A DNA stretch of 64,000 nucleotides, from contig NZ_LROS01000055.1 in assembly GCF_001675165.1 (NCBI RefSeq), positions 116,756-180,755 of the forward strand. The letters run 5' to 3'. This DNA is from Clostridium ragsdalei P11 (GTDB taxonomy: Bacteria > Bacillota > Clostridia > Clostridiales > Clostridiaceae). The position numbers were made by a program, and so were the translations under genes. Shown here piece after piece: positions 25,586 through 32,781 of the stretch. The notes under the pieces were generated by a model that saw only the letters and a list, made by a program, of their open reading frames with translations, was not told where the DNA came from and made no database searches. Each line of letters starts with the position of its first letter. The first letter of the stretch is position 1.

Positions 25586-26671
25586 TTATTTAGTAGGAGG
25601 ATCATCATTGATGATTCTATTTGCTTCTTCCTCCGAAAGGTCATAATTTAAAAACGTTTTATAAAAATTTCTAGTTTCTTTAACTATATCTATGTTAGAA
25701 AATTTATCCGGGTGTATTATTTTTGCTGCCCATTGTATTTGCAATGCTTCTTCTGCACTGTATCTATCCCAGTAAAAAGCTCCATCTGGATTGAAGTATA
25801 CTTTTGAATTCTTAACGGCATTTACTTTTTGCCAGGAAGGATCCTTTAATAAATTGTTTATATTTTTTTTACCATTACTTACTTTCATTAATGTATTGCT
25901 GCTTAATATTACAACATCTGGATTCCATTTTAATATTTGTTCCATGGATACTTGCTTATTATTTCCTTTTACTTCTGAAGCTGCATTTACTCCACCAGCT
26001 GCTTCTATCCAGGAATTAATTATTGTATTGTTTCCATCTACGGTTATTGGTGAAAGTGAAGTTACATGGAGAACTTTAGGTCTTTGGTCCTTAGGCATTT
26101 TAGATGTTATGCTGGTTATAGTATTGAGCTTGCCATCTAAATAGTATATATATTCATCTGCTTTTTTCTTTGAGTCTGCTCCTAAAATATCACCTGTAAG
26201 TTTAACACATTTTTTTAAACTATTAAAATCAGTAAAGTTTAATTCTACAGTTGGAATTCCTGAGTCTGATATTTTATTTACATTTTTATCATTTAAAGGT
26301 GTAAATACAATGTCAGGTTTTGCTTTTATAAGTTCTTCTGTATTGACACCGTCTGAAGTAAATGCTGTCACTGCATTTTTCATTTGAGGATTTACTTTGT
26401 AGAGCCAGGGCCTTCCTTTTTCTGTGAGAATGGTGGCAACAATTTTATTCCCTTGGCCTAAAATACATAGAACTTCATTATGAGCTTGCCAGGAATCTCC
26501 TATCTTTTTAATATTTAGAGGCACGTCCACTTTTCGCCCAGCAGTATCGGTAATCGTTTTCGTCTGCGTGCTTTTTTCACTTGCTTTTTTTGATGTATCA
26601 CCATTATTACATCCCGTTATTAAAAAAATAATTGCAAAAACAGTGATAAGCATGAATTTTAGTTTTTTCAT
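25586..26671 (-). CDS. ABC-importer binding lipoprotein (FecB/BtuF-like), orphan
   Basis: 361 residues. Lipobox IFLITGCNN places the lipidated Cys near residue 21. The fold is the two-lobed Fe-siderophore/B12 type: TDTAGRKVDVPLNIKKIG, INTEELIKAKPDIVF-like NTEELIKAKPDIVF, SMEQILKWNPDVVIL and the long C-terminal helix. It is most similar by eye to the lipoprotein at 59634 (shared PQMKN/PQLKN and W..QHNEVLC-type regions). No permease or ATPase adjoins it on this strand; it lies divergent to the moeA-FecCD unit and may feed that importer. Ligand unknown; a metal chelate is likely. Confidence 0.82.
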   Translation of the reverse strand: MKKLKFMLITVFAIIFLITGCNNGDTSKKASEKSTQTKTITDTAGRKVDVPLNIKKIGDSWQAHNEVLCILGQGNKIVATILTEKGRPWLYKVNPQMKNAVTAFTSDGVNTEELIKAKPDIVFTPLNDKNVNKISDSGIPTVELNFTDFNSLKKCVKLTGDILGADSKKKADEYIYYLDGKLNTITSITSKMPKDQRPKVLHVTSLSPITVDGNNTIINSWIEAAGGVNAASEVKGNNKQVSMEQILKWNPDVVILSSNTLMKVSNGKKNINNLLKDPSWQKVNAVKNSKVYFNPDGAFYWDRYSAEEALQIQWAAKIIHPDKFSNIDIVKETRNFYKTFLNYDLSEEEANRIINDDPPTK

Positions 26672-26883
26672 GAGTTAACACATCCTTCTTAAAATATTTA
26701 CCTATAGCTGAGTACCATAAAAATTCATTATAATATGTATTAATTTATAGAATATAGTCAACTTTTGGGTGAAATATGGATTTAATGGTACAATAATCTA
26801 CTACATTCATTATAATATAATAATCTTTATTATACAATTGATTTTAAGACTAAACAGTATAAAATATAACATAATATACTTAA

Positions 26884-26920
26884 AACAAAATATAAAATAT
26901 ACTTTATATTATATTTTGTT
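26884..26920. promoter_or_regulatory. Palindromic operator, unit 1
   Basis: AACAAAATATAA and TTATATTTTGTT form a perfect 12-bp inverted repeat with a 13-base centre, ending 8 bases before the -35. Equivalent palindromes precede the same promoter type at 32569 and 59239, sharing the half-site TTATGTT(A)..TTTTA. Confidence 0.65.
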
Positions 26921-26928
26921 ATGTTTTA

Positions 26929-26957
26929 TTGCAAACTTGATGAGAATATAATATAAT
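26929..26957 (+). promoter_or_regulatory. Promoter of moeA / metal-importer unit
   Basis: TTGCAA and TATAAT are 17 bases apart, preceded by TGTTTTA. The identical arrangement occurs at 32646 and 59299. The gap 26672-26883 upstream is AT-rich leader DNA of the minus-strand lipoprotein with no gene. Confidence 0.75.
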
Positions 26958-26974
26958 ATAATTATGTTAAAATT

Positions 26975-27088
26975 GTAATAAATGTTATTACGTAACTGGC
27001 AAAATAGAAATTCACCACATGGAGTGCGATATTAAGTTAAGACAGAGCCGAGCGCCTGGGCTATAAAATGTCTAGGCGCTTTTGTTTT
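26975..27088 (+). promoter_or_regulatory. ZTP (pfl) riboswitch candidate with terminator
   Basis: Begins with GTAATAA-ATG-TTATTAC, then AACTGGC (26994-27000), a CCACATGGAGTGCGAT block, and AGCCGAGCGCCTGGGC at 27046-27061. ACTGGC and the 3' CCG..GCCUGGGC are the two conserved parts of the ZTP aptamer. The 3' part is also the left arm of an 11-bp terminator (27051-27080) followed by TTTTGTTTT, the usual off-switch design. ZTP accumulates when 10-formyl-tetrahydrofolate is short. Assignment is by motif recognition only. Confidence 0.68.
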
Positions 27089-27272
27089 ATCCGATGACTA
27101 CCTGCTCTAATACCCCCACTTCTTCTTCAAGTGGGAGTAAAGAGCAGCTACGTCCCTGGATAACGATTTTCCCTAAAGGATAACGCCTTCTAAGTGCTGA
27201 AGCACTAAGAATCCTGTTAATAAGTATCAGATGGAGTTAAAACTCCATCTGATGCCAAGAACTCTGTTTATC
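27086..27272 (+). repeat. Intergenic palindromic repeat family, copy B
   Basis: About 187 bp from TTTATCCGATGACTACC to GAACTCTGTTTATC, with a perfect CAGATGGAG-TTAAAA-CTCCATCTG hairpin at 27229-27252. Compared with the related leader at 59344, sequence before (GCTTTTGTT) and after (AAATACTTACATAAATTATG) is continuous there, so this copy looks inserted between riboswitch and moeA. Confidence 0.8.
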
Positions 27273-27315
27273 AAATACTTACATAAATTATGATAGTAAT
27301 GGGGGATGGTAAGTA

Positions 27316-28533
27316 ATGAAAAGTGAAAATGAGGAACATATATCACTACCTGGAAATGAGGCTCTAAAGAGAATAATGGAAAGGTGTAACCTAAAATCAC
27401 GAATAGAAAAAGTATCTCTAATTGACGGATTAGGAAGAGTGTGTGCTTATGACATTGCATCTATGAATACACTTCCTAATAGTCTTACTAGTAGGCTAGA
27501 TGGCATAGCTATATATTACCATGATTTTGAGAATGGAATACCTGATACTTCTAGTTGGAAAAGAGGAGTACAATATGACTTTGCAAATACTGGAATTGCT
27601 ATTAAAAAGGATTATGATACCGTTATCAAAATAGAAGAAGTCGAAATAGACAAATCAGGTAACATAAAAATACTAAAGGCACCCTCAGCAAAAGGAGAGC
27701 TCACTCAGCCTGCAGGACAAAAAATGAAAAAAGGTGATGTACTTGTAAAGTCCCATACGTTACTTACACCATCTCATCTTGAAATACTTGCTATGGGGGG
27801 AATTGATAAGATTGATGTGCTGCAAAAACCTGTAGTAGCTATTATACCTACAGGTAATGAATTGGTTCCTGTAGGAAAACCATTACCATTAGGTAAAAAT
27901 GTTGAGTCTAATAGTATAATGATGAGAACAAAAGTTGTTCTTTGGGGAGGACAGCCGCTAGTTTATGATATCGTTCCCGATGATCCTAAAAAAATTATAA
28001 ATACACTTCTTGATGCTTTAAAAAAGGCGGATATTATAATAATCAATGGGGGATCATCAAAAGGTACTGAGGACTATAATATAAAAATGTTAGGAGAAGT
28101 AGGAGAAGTACTAGCTCATGAAGTAGAGCATGGACCAGGTAAACACACTTCATTTACTGTGGCTTATGGAAAACCTGTAATTGGCATCGTAGGCCCGCCA
28201 ATTGGAGCTGAATATACAGTAGATTGGTATGTTATGCCCCTTATCAATAAATATCTTTTTCAACCAACCATAAAGCCGCAAAGGTTACAAGTAGTTCTTA
28301 CAAAGCCAATTGTATCAAAGCGCCCATTCGATTTTTATGTACGTATTATTGTAAAATATGAGGACGGGCAGTATAAAGGTACGCCAGTAATTGGCCGTGA
28401 CAAACTTGTTGTTGAAGGATTGATTCATGCAAATGCTCATTTATGTATACCGGGAGATGTTGATGGATATGAAGCAGGAGATAAGGTTGAAGTTGAGCTG
28501 CGCTGTCCCATAGAACTTATAACAAGGAATTAA
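27316..28533 (+). CDS. moeA: Molybdopterin molybdotransferase, MoeA family
   Basis: 405 residues, full length. MoeA domains in order: N-terminal helix and SRLDGIAIYYHDF; TPAGQKMKKGDV-type AGQKMKKGDVLVKSHTLLTP; the MPT-binding core IPTGNELVPVG, ESNSIMMRT, DIIIINGGSSKGTEDY and HGPGKHTSF; C-terminal beta barrel. MoeA inserts molybdate, or tungstate, into molybdopterin-AMP. The first conserved motif reads SRLDGIA rather than the usual S.MDGYA, and GGSSKGTEDY replaces GG.S.G..D in slightly altered form. First gene of a unit with a FecCD importer, which suggests the imported metal goes straight to cofactor synthesis (inference). Confidence 0.9.
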   Translation: MKSENEEHISLPGNEALKRIMERCNLKSRIEKVSLIDGLGRVCAYDIASMNTLPNSLTSRLDGIAIYYHDFENGIPDTSSWKRGVQYDFANTGIAIKKDYDTVIKIEEVEIDKSGNIKILKAPSAKGELTQPAGQKMKKGDVLVKSHTLLTPSHLEILAMGGIDKIDVLQKPVVAIIPTGNELVPVGKPLPLGKNVESNSIMMRTKVVLWGGQPLVYDIVPDDPKKIINTLLDALKKADIIIINGGSSKGTEDYNIKMLGEVGEVLAHEVEHGPGKHTSFTVAYGKPVIGIVGPPIGAEYTVDWYVMPLINKYLFQPTIKPQRLQVVLTKPIVSKRPFDFYVRIIVKYEDGQYKGTPVIGRDKLVVEGLIHANAHLCIPGDVDGYEAGDKVEVELRCPIELITRN

Positions 28534-28597
28534 ATACTAAATAATAAAGGACAACTTTGTAAGGTGGCTAATTATAGTTTAAAAGGAGGACAAGTAT

Positions 28598-29674
28598 ATG
28601 CTAGAAGAAATGAAACTGGCTAATTCGTCTGAAAAATCTATATCACAATCAAAGAAGAAAAAATTAAAGACAACTTATATTATGATAATTATTGTCTTGT
28701 TACCAATACTTTCTTTTTTCATTTCATTAGCTATAGGCAGATATCCTATATCAGTATCACAATTTTTTAATGTTATATTATCAAATGTTTCAGGGATGGG
28801 TAATTCAAAATATGAAACTATTAGCACAGTTTTATTTAATGTCAGGATTCCTAGGATTTTGTCGGCATTACTGGTTGGAGCAGGCTTAGCTATAGCTGGT
28901 TCTGCATATCAGGGCTTATTTAAAAATCCAATGGTATCTCCAGATATACTTGGAGCTTCTTCTGGTGCGGGATTTGGTGCGGCATTTGGAATACTTTTAT
29001 CATTTAACAGCTTTGGTGTACAGATTTCAGCATTTCTATTTGGACTTGCAGCAGTTAGTATAACCTATTTAATAAGTTTAATCATAGGAAGAGGTAATAA
29101 TGCTACATTAGTACTTGTGCTTACAGGTATGGTAGTTTCAGCTTTATTCTCTTCTTTTATTTCTATAACAAAATATGTGGCTGATCCCTATGACAAACTT
29201 CCGGCTATAACTTTCTATTTGATGGGAGGATTGTCTTCTGTCACTATGAAAGACATCAAAATATTATCGGTACCATTTATAATAGGAATTATACCGTTAA
29301 TTTTATTGAGGTGGAAACTTAATGTACTTTCCTTTGGTGATGAAGAATCAAAATCTTTAGGCGTAGATACTTCAAAGTTAAGAATAGTTATAATACTTTG
29401 TTCAACTCTAATTACTGCAGGAGCTGTATCAATCAGTGGTATTATTGGCTGGATAGGACTTGTAATACCTCATATAGCAAGAATGTTTGTGGGACCTAAT
29501 TTTAAAGCTTTATTACCTGCTTCCTTATTGATTGGAGGTACATTCCTTTTGTTAGTTGATGACATAGCTAGATGTGCTTTTTCTATGGAGATTCCCTTAG
29601 GAATTCTCACATCATTAATTGGAGCACCATTTTTTATTTATCTTTTGATTAAAGGAAGGAGAGGATGGATATGA
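28598..29674 (+). CDS. FecCD-family ABC importer permease
   Basis: 358 residues with about ten transmembrane helices. Family signatures: IGRYPISVSQFF, VRIPRILSALLVGAGLAIAG, FKNPMVSPDILGASSGAGFG, GMVVSALFSSF and the ATPase-contact region GIIGWIGLVIPHIARMFVGP. It transports iron-siderophores, cobalamin, haem or metal chelates in known relatives. Here it stands between moeA and a binding lipoprotein and ATPase, so molybdate/tungstate or a chelate of them is a reasonable guess. RBS AAAGGAGG. Confidence 0.9.
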   Translation: MLEEMKLANSSEKSISQSKKKKLKTTYIMIIIVLLPILSFFISLAIGRYPISVSQFFNVILSNVSGMGNSKYETISTVLFNVRIPRILSALLVGAGLAIAGSAYQGLFKNPMVSPDILGASSGAGFGAAFGILLSFNSFGVQISAFLFGLAAVSITYLISLIIGRGNNATLVLVLTGMVVSALFSSFISITKYVADPYDKLPAITFYLMGGLSSVTMKDIKILSVPFIIGIIPLILLRWKLNVLSFGDEESKSLGVDTSKLRIVIILCSTLITAGAVSISGIIGWIGLVIPHIARMFVGPNFKALLPASLLIGGTFLLLVDDIARCAFSMEIPLGILTSLIGAPFFIYLLIKGRRGWI

Positions 29675-30213
29675 AAAAAATTTTTTTTACTGGTGAGAAG
29701 GGGATAGGTAAATCTACATTATTAGAAAAAGTTATTGAAAATATAGATTGTTCTATAGGCGGATTTATTCAAGAAAAAGAGTTTGCAGAAGGAATGAAAA
29801 TTTTTAAAGTTATTTCACTTTATAACCCGGATGATAATTATATTATGGGCAGATATGATATGAAAAAAGAAAAAATGCATATGGATATGGATATATTCAA
29901 TGTTATAGCTAATGATGTACTTTTAAAAAGCTTATATAGCAGAGATTTAATAGTACTTGATGAATTAGGTTTTATGGAAGAAAATGCACCATTATTCAAA
30001 GATACCATTTTTAAAATACTTAATAGTGATAAGCATGTTATAGGAGTATTAAAAGAATGTGATGGAGATTTCGTACAGAAAATAGCAAAGAGAGAAGATG
30101 TACAAGTAATTAGAATTGATAAAAATAATAGAAATTTTATGGAAGGTAAAATTCTTCAGATTTTACAAGAAAATGATGTAAGGTTGAAGGAAAAATTGAT
30201 AGTTGAAAGTTAA
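29671..30213 (+). CDS. THEP1-like P-loop nucleoside-triphosphatase
   Basis: 180 residues. Walker A TGEKGIGKST at the N-terminus, then CSIGGFIQEKE, a Walker B-like LIVLDELGFMEENA, and the C-terminal HVIGVLKE. This matches small NTPases related to archaeal THEP1. The start overlaps the permease stop as ATGA; an ATG six bases earlier sits against the ribosome site. Relatives appear beside metal and molybdenum-cofactor genes, perhaps in the manner of MobB, but no function is proven. Tight coupling says it works with the importer or MoeA. Confidence 0.78.
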   Translation: MKKIFFTGEKGIGKSTLLEKVIENIDCSIGGFIQEKEFAEGMKIFKVISLYNPDDNYIMGRYDMKKEKMHMDMDIFNVIANDVLLKSLYSRDLIVLDELGFMEENAPLFKDTIFKILNSDKHVIGVLKECDGDFVQKIAKREDVQVIRIDKNNRNFMEGKILQILQENDVRLKEKLIVES

Positions 30214-30435
30214 TTACTCAACTTTCACAGTTTAAGAAAATTGCGAAACAATTTTCTTAAAGAACAAAGAACAAAGTTCAAATATCAAATAAGGATAATT
30301 TTCTTCCTAACGTCAGAAAATATTAAAATTATAGATTTCCTGAGGTACGATGAAAATCATCTTTATCTGTTCTTTGTTATTTGAACTTTGTTATTTTTAA
30401 AAGGCTTTGCTTCGCAAAGTTTTTATATTAAGTCA
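30204..30435. repeat. Cluster of nested hairpins in operon gap
   Basis: The 288-base gap holds TGAAAGTT/AACTTTCA (30204-30227), TTAAGAAAATTG/CAATTTTCTTAA with a CGAAA loop (30232-30260), a distant 14-bp pair AACAAAGTTCAAAT/ATTTGAACTTTGTT (30270-30283 with 30379-30392) and CTTTGC-TTC-GCAAAG followed by T's near 30410-30425. The last could attenuate expression of the downstream lipoprotein and ATPase. Confidence 0.6.
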
Positions 30436-30501
30436 AAATTTATACGTGCGAAAGTTGAATTAATTATAAATAACTTTGAAAAACCATGGGGGGAAGAAAA
30501 A

Positions 30502-31542
30502 ATGAAAAAAATATCTAAAATTTTAATTCTATTACTAATAGTATGTACCTTTGGAGCTTGTGGAAAAAGCACAACTTCTACAAGTACAACTAATGCAGAT
30601 AATAATAAAAAAATTACGGTTACTGATGGATTAGGAAGAAAAGTAGAGCTATCCAAGCCAGCTGAAAAGGTACTAAGTGATTATCCTATAGCAACACAGA
30701 TATTATGTGCTTTAGGGGAACAAAATAATATTTTAGGTGCAGATGGGAAAGTTATGAAAAACCCATTAAGCTTTTCACCAAAAGCAGGTGCAAGTAAATT
30801 AGCTGCTTCTAAAGGCAACAATGAGTTAAATGTGGAACAAGTAGTAGCTGCTAAACCAGATATTGTTTTTATACAAAAAAAGAGTAAACAAGTCATACCA
30901 AATCTTGAAAAATCAAATATTAAGGTTTTTGTTGTAAATGCAGAGAACCTTGATGAATTAAAATCTACTGTGAAAAATTTAGGAATAGTTACTGGTAAAG
31001 AAAAGAAAGCAGATGAATTTATAGATTATTATACAAAAAAGTTAGCTTCTATTAATAATAAATTTAAAAGTGTAGATCAAAAAAATAAGCCTAAAGTATA
31101 TATGGCAGGAGGAAGTATGTATTTAACCCCAGGAAAGAATATGTTTCAAAATTCATTTATTGAATTAGGCGGCGGAATAAATGTGGCAGGTTCTTTAAGT
31201 AAAAGTGCTAAGTGGAGTGAAATATCTGCAGAGCAGTTAATTAGCTGGAACCCTGATATAATAATTCTTACACAATATTCTGGAGTAAAACCTCAGGATG
31301 TACTTAATAATGCTGGCTTAAAAGATATAAATGCTGTGAAAAATAAAAAAGTTTATTTGATACCTTCAAAAATGAGTTCATGGGATATGCCTTGTCCACA
31401 GACAATTTTGGGAATAATGTGGTTAAGTACAAAAACAAATCCTGAAGTATTTAAAGATACAAACATAACAAAAGAAGTAGATGATTTTTATCAAAAGTTT
31501 TATGGAACTACTTATACAAAGCTTGGTGGTACTTTAGACTAA
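30502..31542 (+). CDS. ABC-importer binding lipoprotein
   Basis: 346 residues from the ATG after GGGGGAAG; longer in-frame extensions lack a ribosome site. Lipobox ILLLIVCTFGACGK, then the FecB/BtuF-like two-lobe domain: TVTDGLGRKVELSKPAEKVL, LNVEQVVAAKPDIVFIQKK, SWNPDIIILTQYS and SWDMPCPQTILGIMWLST. The binding protein for the flanking permease and ATPase. AIATQILCALGEQNNILGADG shows a conventional first lobe. Ligand not determinable from sequence. Confidence 0.87.
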   Translation: MKKISKILILLLIVCTFGACGKSTTSTSTTNADNNKKITVTDGLGRKVELSKPAEKVLSDYPIATQILCALGEQNNILGADGKVMKNPLSFSPKAGASKLAASKGNNELNVEQVVAAKPDIVFIQKKSKQVIPNLEKSNIKVFVVNAENLDELKSTVKNLGIVTGKEKKADEFIDYYTKKLASINNKFKSVDQKNKPKVYMAGGSMYLTPGKNMFQNSFIELGGGINVAGSLSKSAKWSEISAEQLISWNPDIIILTQYSGVKPQDVLNNAGLKDINAVKNKKVYLIPSKMSSWDMPCPQTILGIMWLSTKTNPEVFKDTNITKEVDDFYQKFYGTTYTKLGGTLD

Positions 31543-31594
31543 AATAGAAGCGTCCTAAATGTCATAATTTGATAAAAGGGAGGAGAGGACGGAT

Positions 31595-32377
31595 ATGAAG
31601 TTAGAAGTAAAAAATGTTAGTTGTGGTTATAGTACAAAAGTTGTTGTAAAAGATATATCTATGAGTGTGAGTTCAGGAGAAATATTGTGTTTACTGGGGC
31701 CAAATGGTGTAGGCAAAACTACTTTTTTTAAGACTATATTGGGTTTCTTAAAGCTTAAAGGTGGGGAAATACTCTTGGATGGACAAAATATACATAACTG
31801 GTCTAGAAAACAGTTGGCTAAAAATATTGGGTATGTACCACAGGCTCATACACCTCCTTTTCCCTACAAAGTTTTTGATGTAGTATTGATGGGCAGAACT
31901 GCCCATCTTTCAATGTTCTCCTCTCCTTCAAAAGAGGATAAAGATATTGCTGAGGAGGCTATAGATGTCTTAAATATATCCTATTTAAAAGATAAGATAT
32001 ATACGGAAATAAGCGGTGGGGAGAGACAGATGGTTTTAATTGCCAGGGCACTTGCACAATGTCCTAAAATGCTCATAATGGATGAGCCAACTTCTAATTT
32101 AGACTTCGGAAATCAAATTAGAGTATTAGATCAAATAAAAAAGCTTTCTAAAAGAGGACTAGCAGTTGTTATGACTTCACATTATCCTAACCATGCATTT
32201 ATATGCTCTACGAAAGTGGCGTTTATGCAAAGAAACAATGTATTTACAGTAGGTAATGTAGATGAAGTTGTTACAGAGGATATGCTTAAAGAAGCATATG
32301 GTATTGATGTAAAGATTATTAGCATACCCAATTCAAATGGAGGACAGATGAAAGCTTGTGTACCTGTGATCAATTAA
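31595..32377 (+). CDS. FecE/BtuD-like ABC importer ATPase
   Basis: 260 residues. Walker A GPNGVGKTT, Q-loop YVPQAHTP, signature ISGGERQMVLIARALAQ, Walker B MLIMDEPTSNLD and H-loop TSHYPNHAF. It completes the importer started by the permease at 28598. RBS GGGAGGAGAGG. Ends the unit; a very strong terminator follows. Confidence 0.92.
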   Translation: MKLEVKNVSCGYSTKVVVKDISMSVSSGEILCLLGPNGVGKTTFFKTILGFLKLKGGEILLDGQNIHNWSRKQLAKNIGYVPQAHTPPFPYKVFDVVLMGRTAHLSMFSSPSKEDKDIAEEAIDVLNISYLKDKIYTEISGGERQMVLIARALAQCPKMLIMDEPTSNLDFGNQIRVLDQIKKLSKRGLAVVMTSHYPNHAFICSTKVAFMQRNNVFTVGNVDEVVTEDMLKEAYGIDVKIISIPNSNGGQMKACVPVIN

Positions 32378-32449
32378 TTGAAGAACAAGAAAATGGAATT
32401 TTTAAGTGCACTGCATATGAAATAGTTAAATAACAAAAAACATTATTTC

Positions 32450-32509
32450 AAAAATAGGAATGGACATTGATTTGTATAAAAAACAAATCAATGTCCATTC
32501 CTATTTTTG
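32450..32509 (+). terminator. Very strong terminator of the metal-importer unit
   Basis: A perfect stem of about 25 bp (AAAAATAGGAATGGACATTG... and its complement) around a short A-rich loop, ending in TATTTTT. Confidence 0.85.
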
Positions 32510-32568
32510 TATGGTCCATGGGAAAGTTTAGATAATAGTTTTAAATAAGTAATAAGAAAATTTAGAAT

Positions 32569-32644
32569 AAAACGTAACATAAAGAAATATTATTTAATTA
32601 AAACATAAAATATTATAAAGTTTTATTATGTTATATTACGTTTT
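32569..32644. promoter_or_regulatory. Palindromic operator, unit 2
   Basis: AAAACGTAACATAA is mirrored by TTATGTTATATTACGTTTT (a 5-base insertion in the right arm), and an inner AACATAA/TTATGTT pair lies between. The right arm touches the -35. Same half-site as at 26884 and 59239. Confidence 0.55.
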
Positions 32645-32645
32645 A

Positions 32646-32674
32646 TTGCAAATAGAAAATAAATACATTATAAT
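32646..32674 (+). promoter_or_regulatory. Promoter of the ExbB-ECF operon
   Basis: TTGCAA-17-TATAAT, preceded by CGTTTTA, matching the promoters of units 1 and 3. The ~108-base leader has no ZTP motif; GTAACAAATGTCATTAT at about 32702 is a weak echo of the GTAATAA-TTATTAC palindrome in the other two. Confidence 0.72.
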
Positions 32675-32781
32675 ATATTTATGATATGTTTATATATATT
32701 TGTAACAAATGTCATTATATGCCCTAAAAAGTCATAATTAGCCATACACAATGTAATACTAAGTATGCTAAAGGTGGTGAG

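Noticed and set aside
26769..26951. 60-codon plus-strand frame in the moeA upstream region
   Set aside because: Ile/Tyr-rich translation of AT-rich DNA, no ribosome site, and it overlaps the operator and promoter.
26975..27088. Moco/Tuco riboswitch or cobalamin riboswitch in front of moeA
   Set aside because: Context would suit a molybdenum-cofactor sensor, but ACTGGC plus GCCG..GCGCCUGGGC match the ZTP layout better, and no cobalamin-box motifs are present. Left as ZTP candidate pending a covariance search.
32702..32775. Third ZTP riboswitch before the ExbB-ECF operon
   Set aside because: The leader lacks ACTGGC, the GCCUGGGC block and a terminator hairpin; only a faint echo of the 5' palindrome remains.
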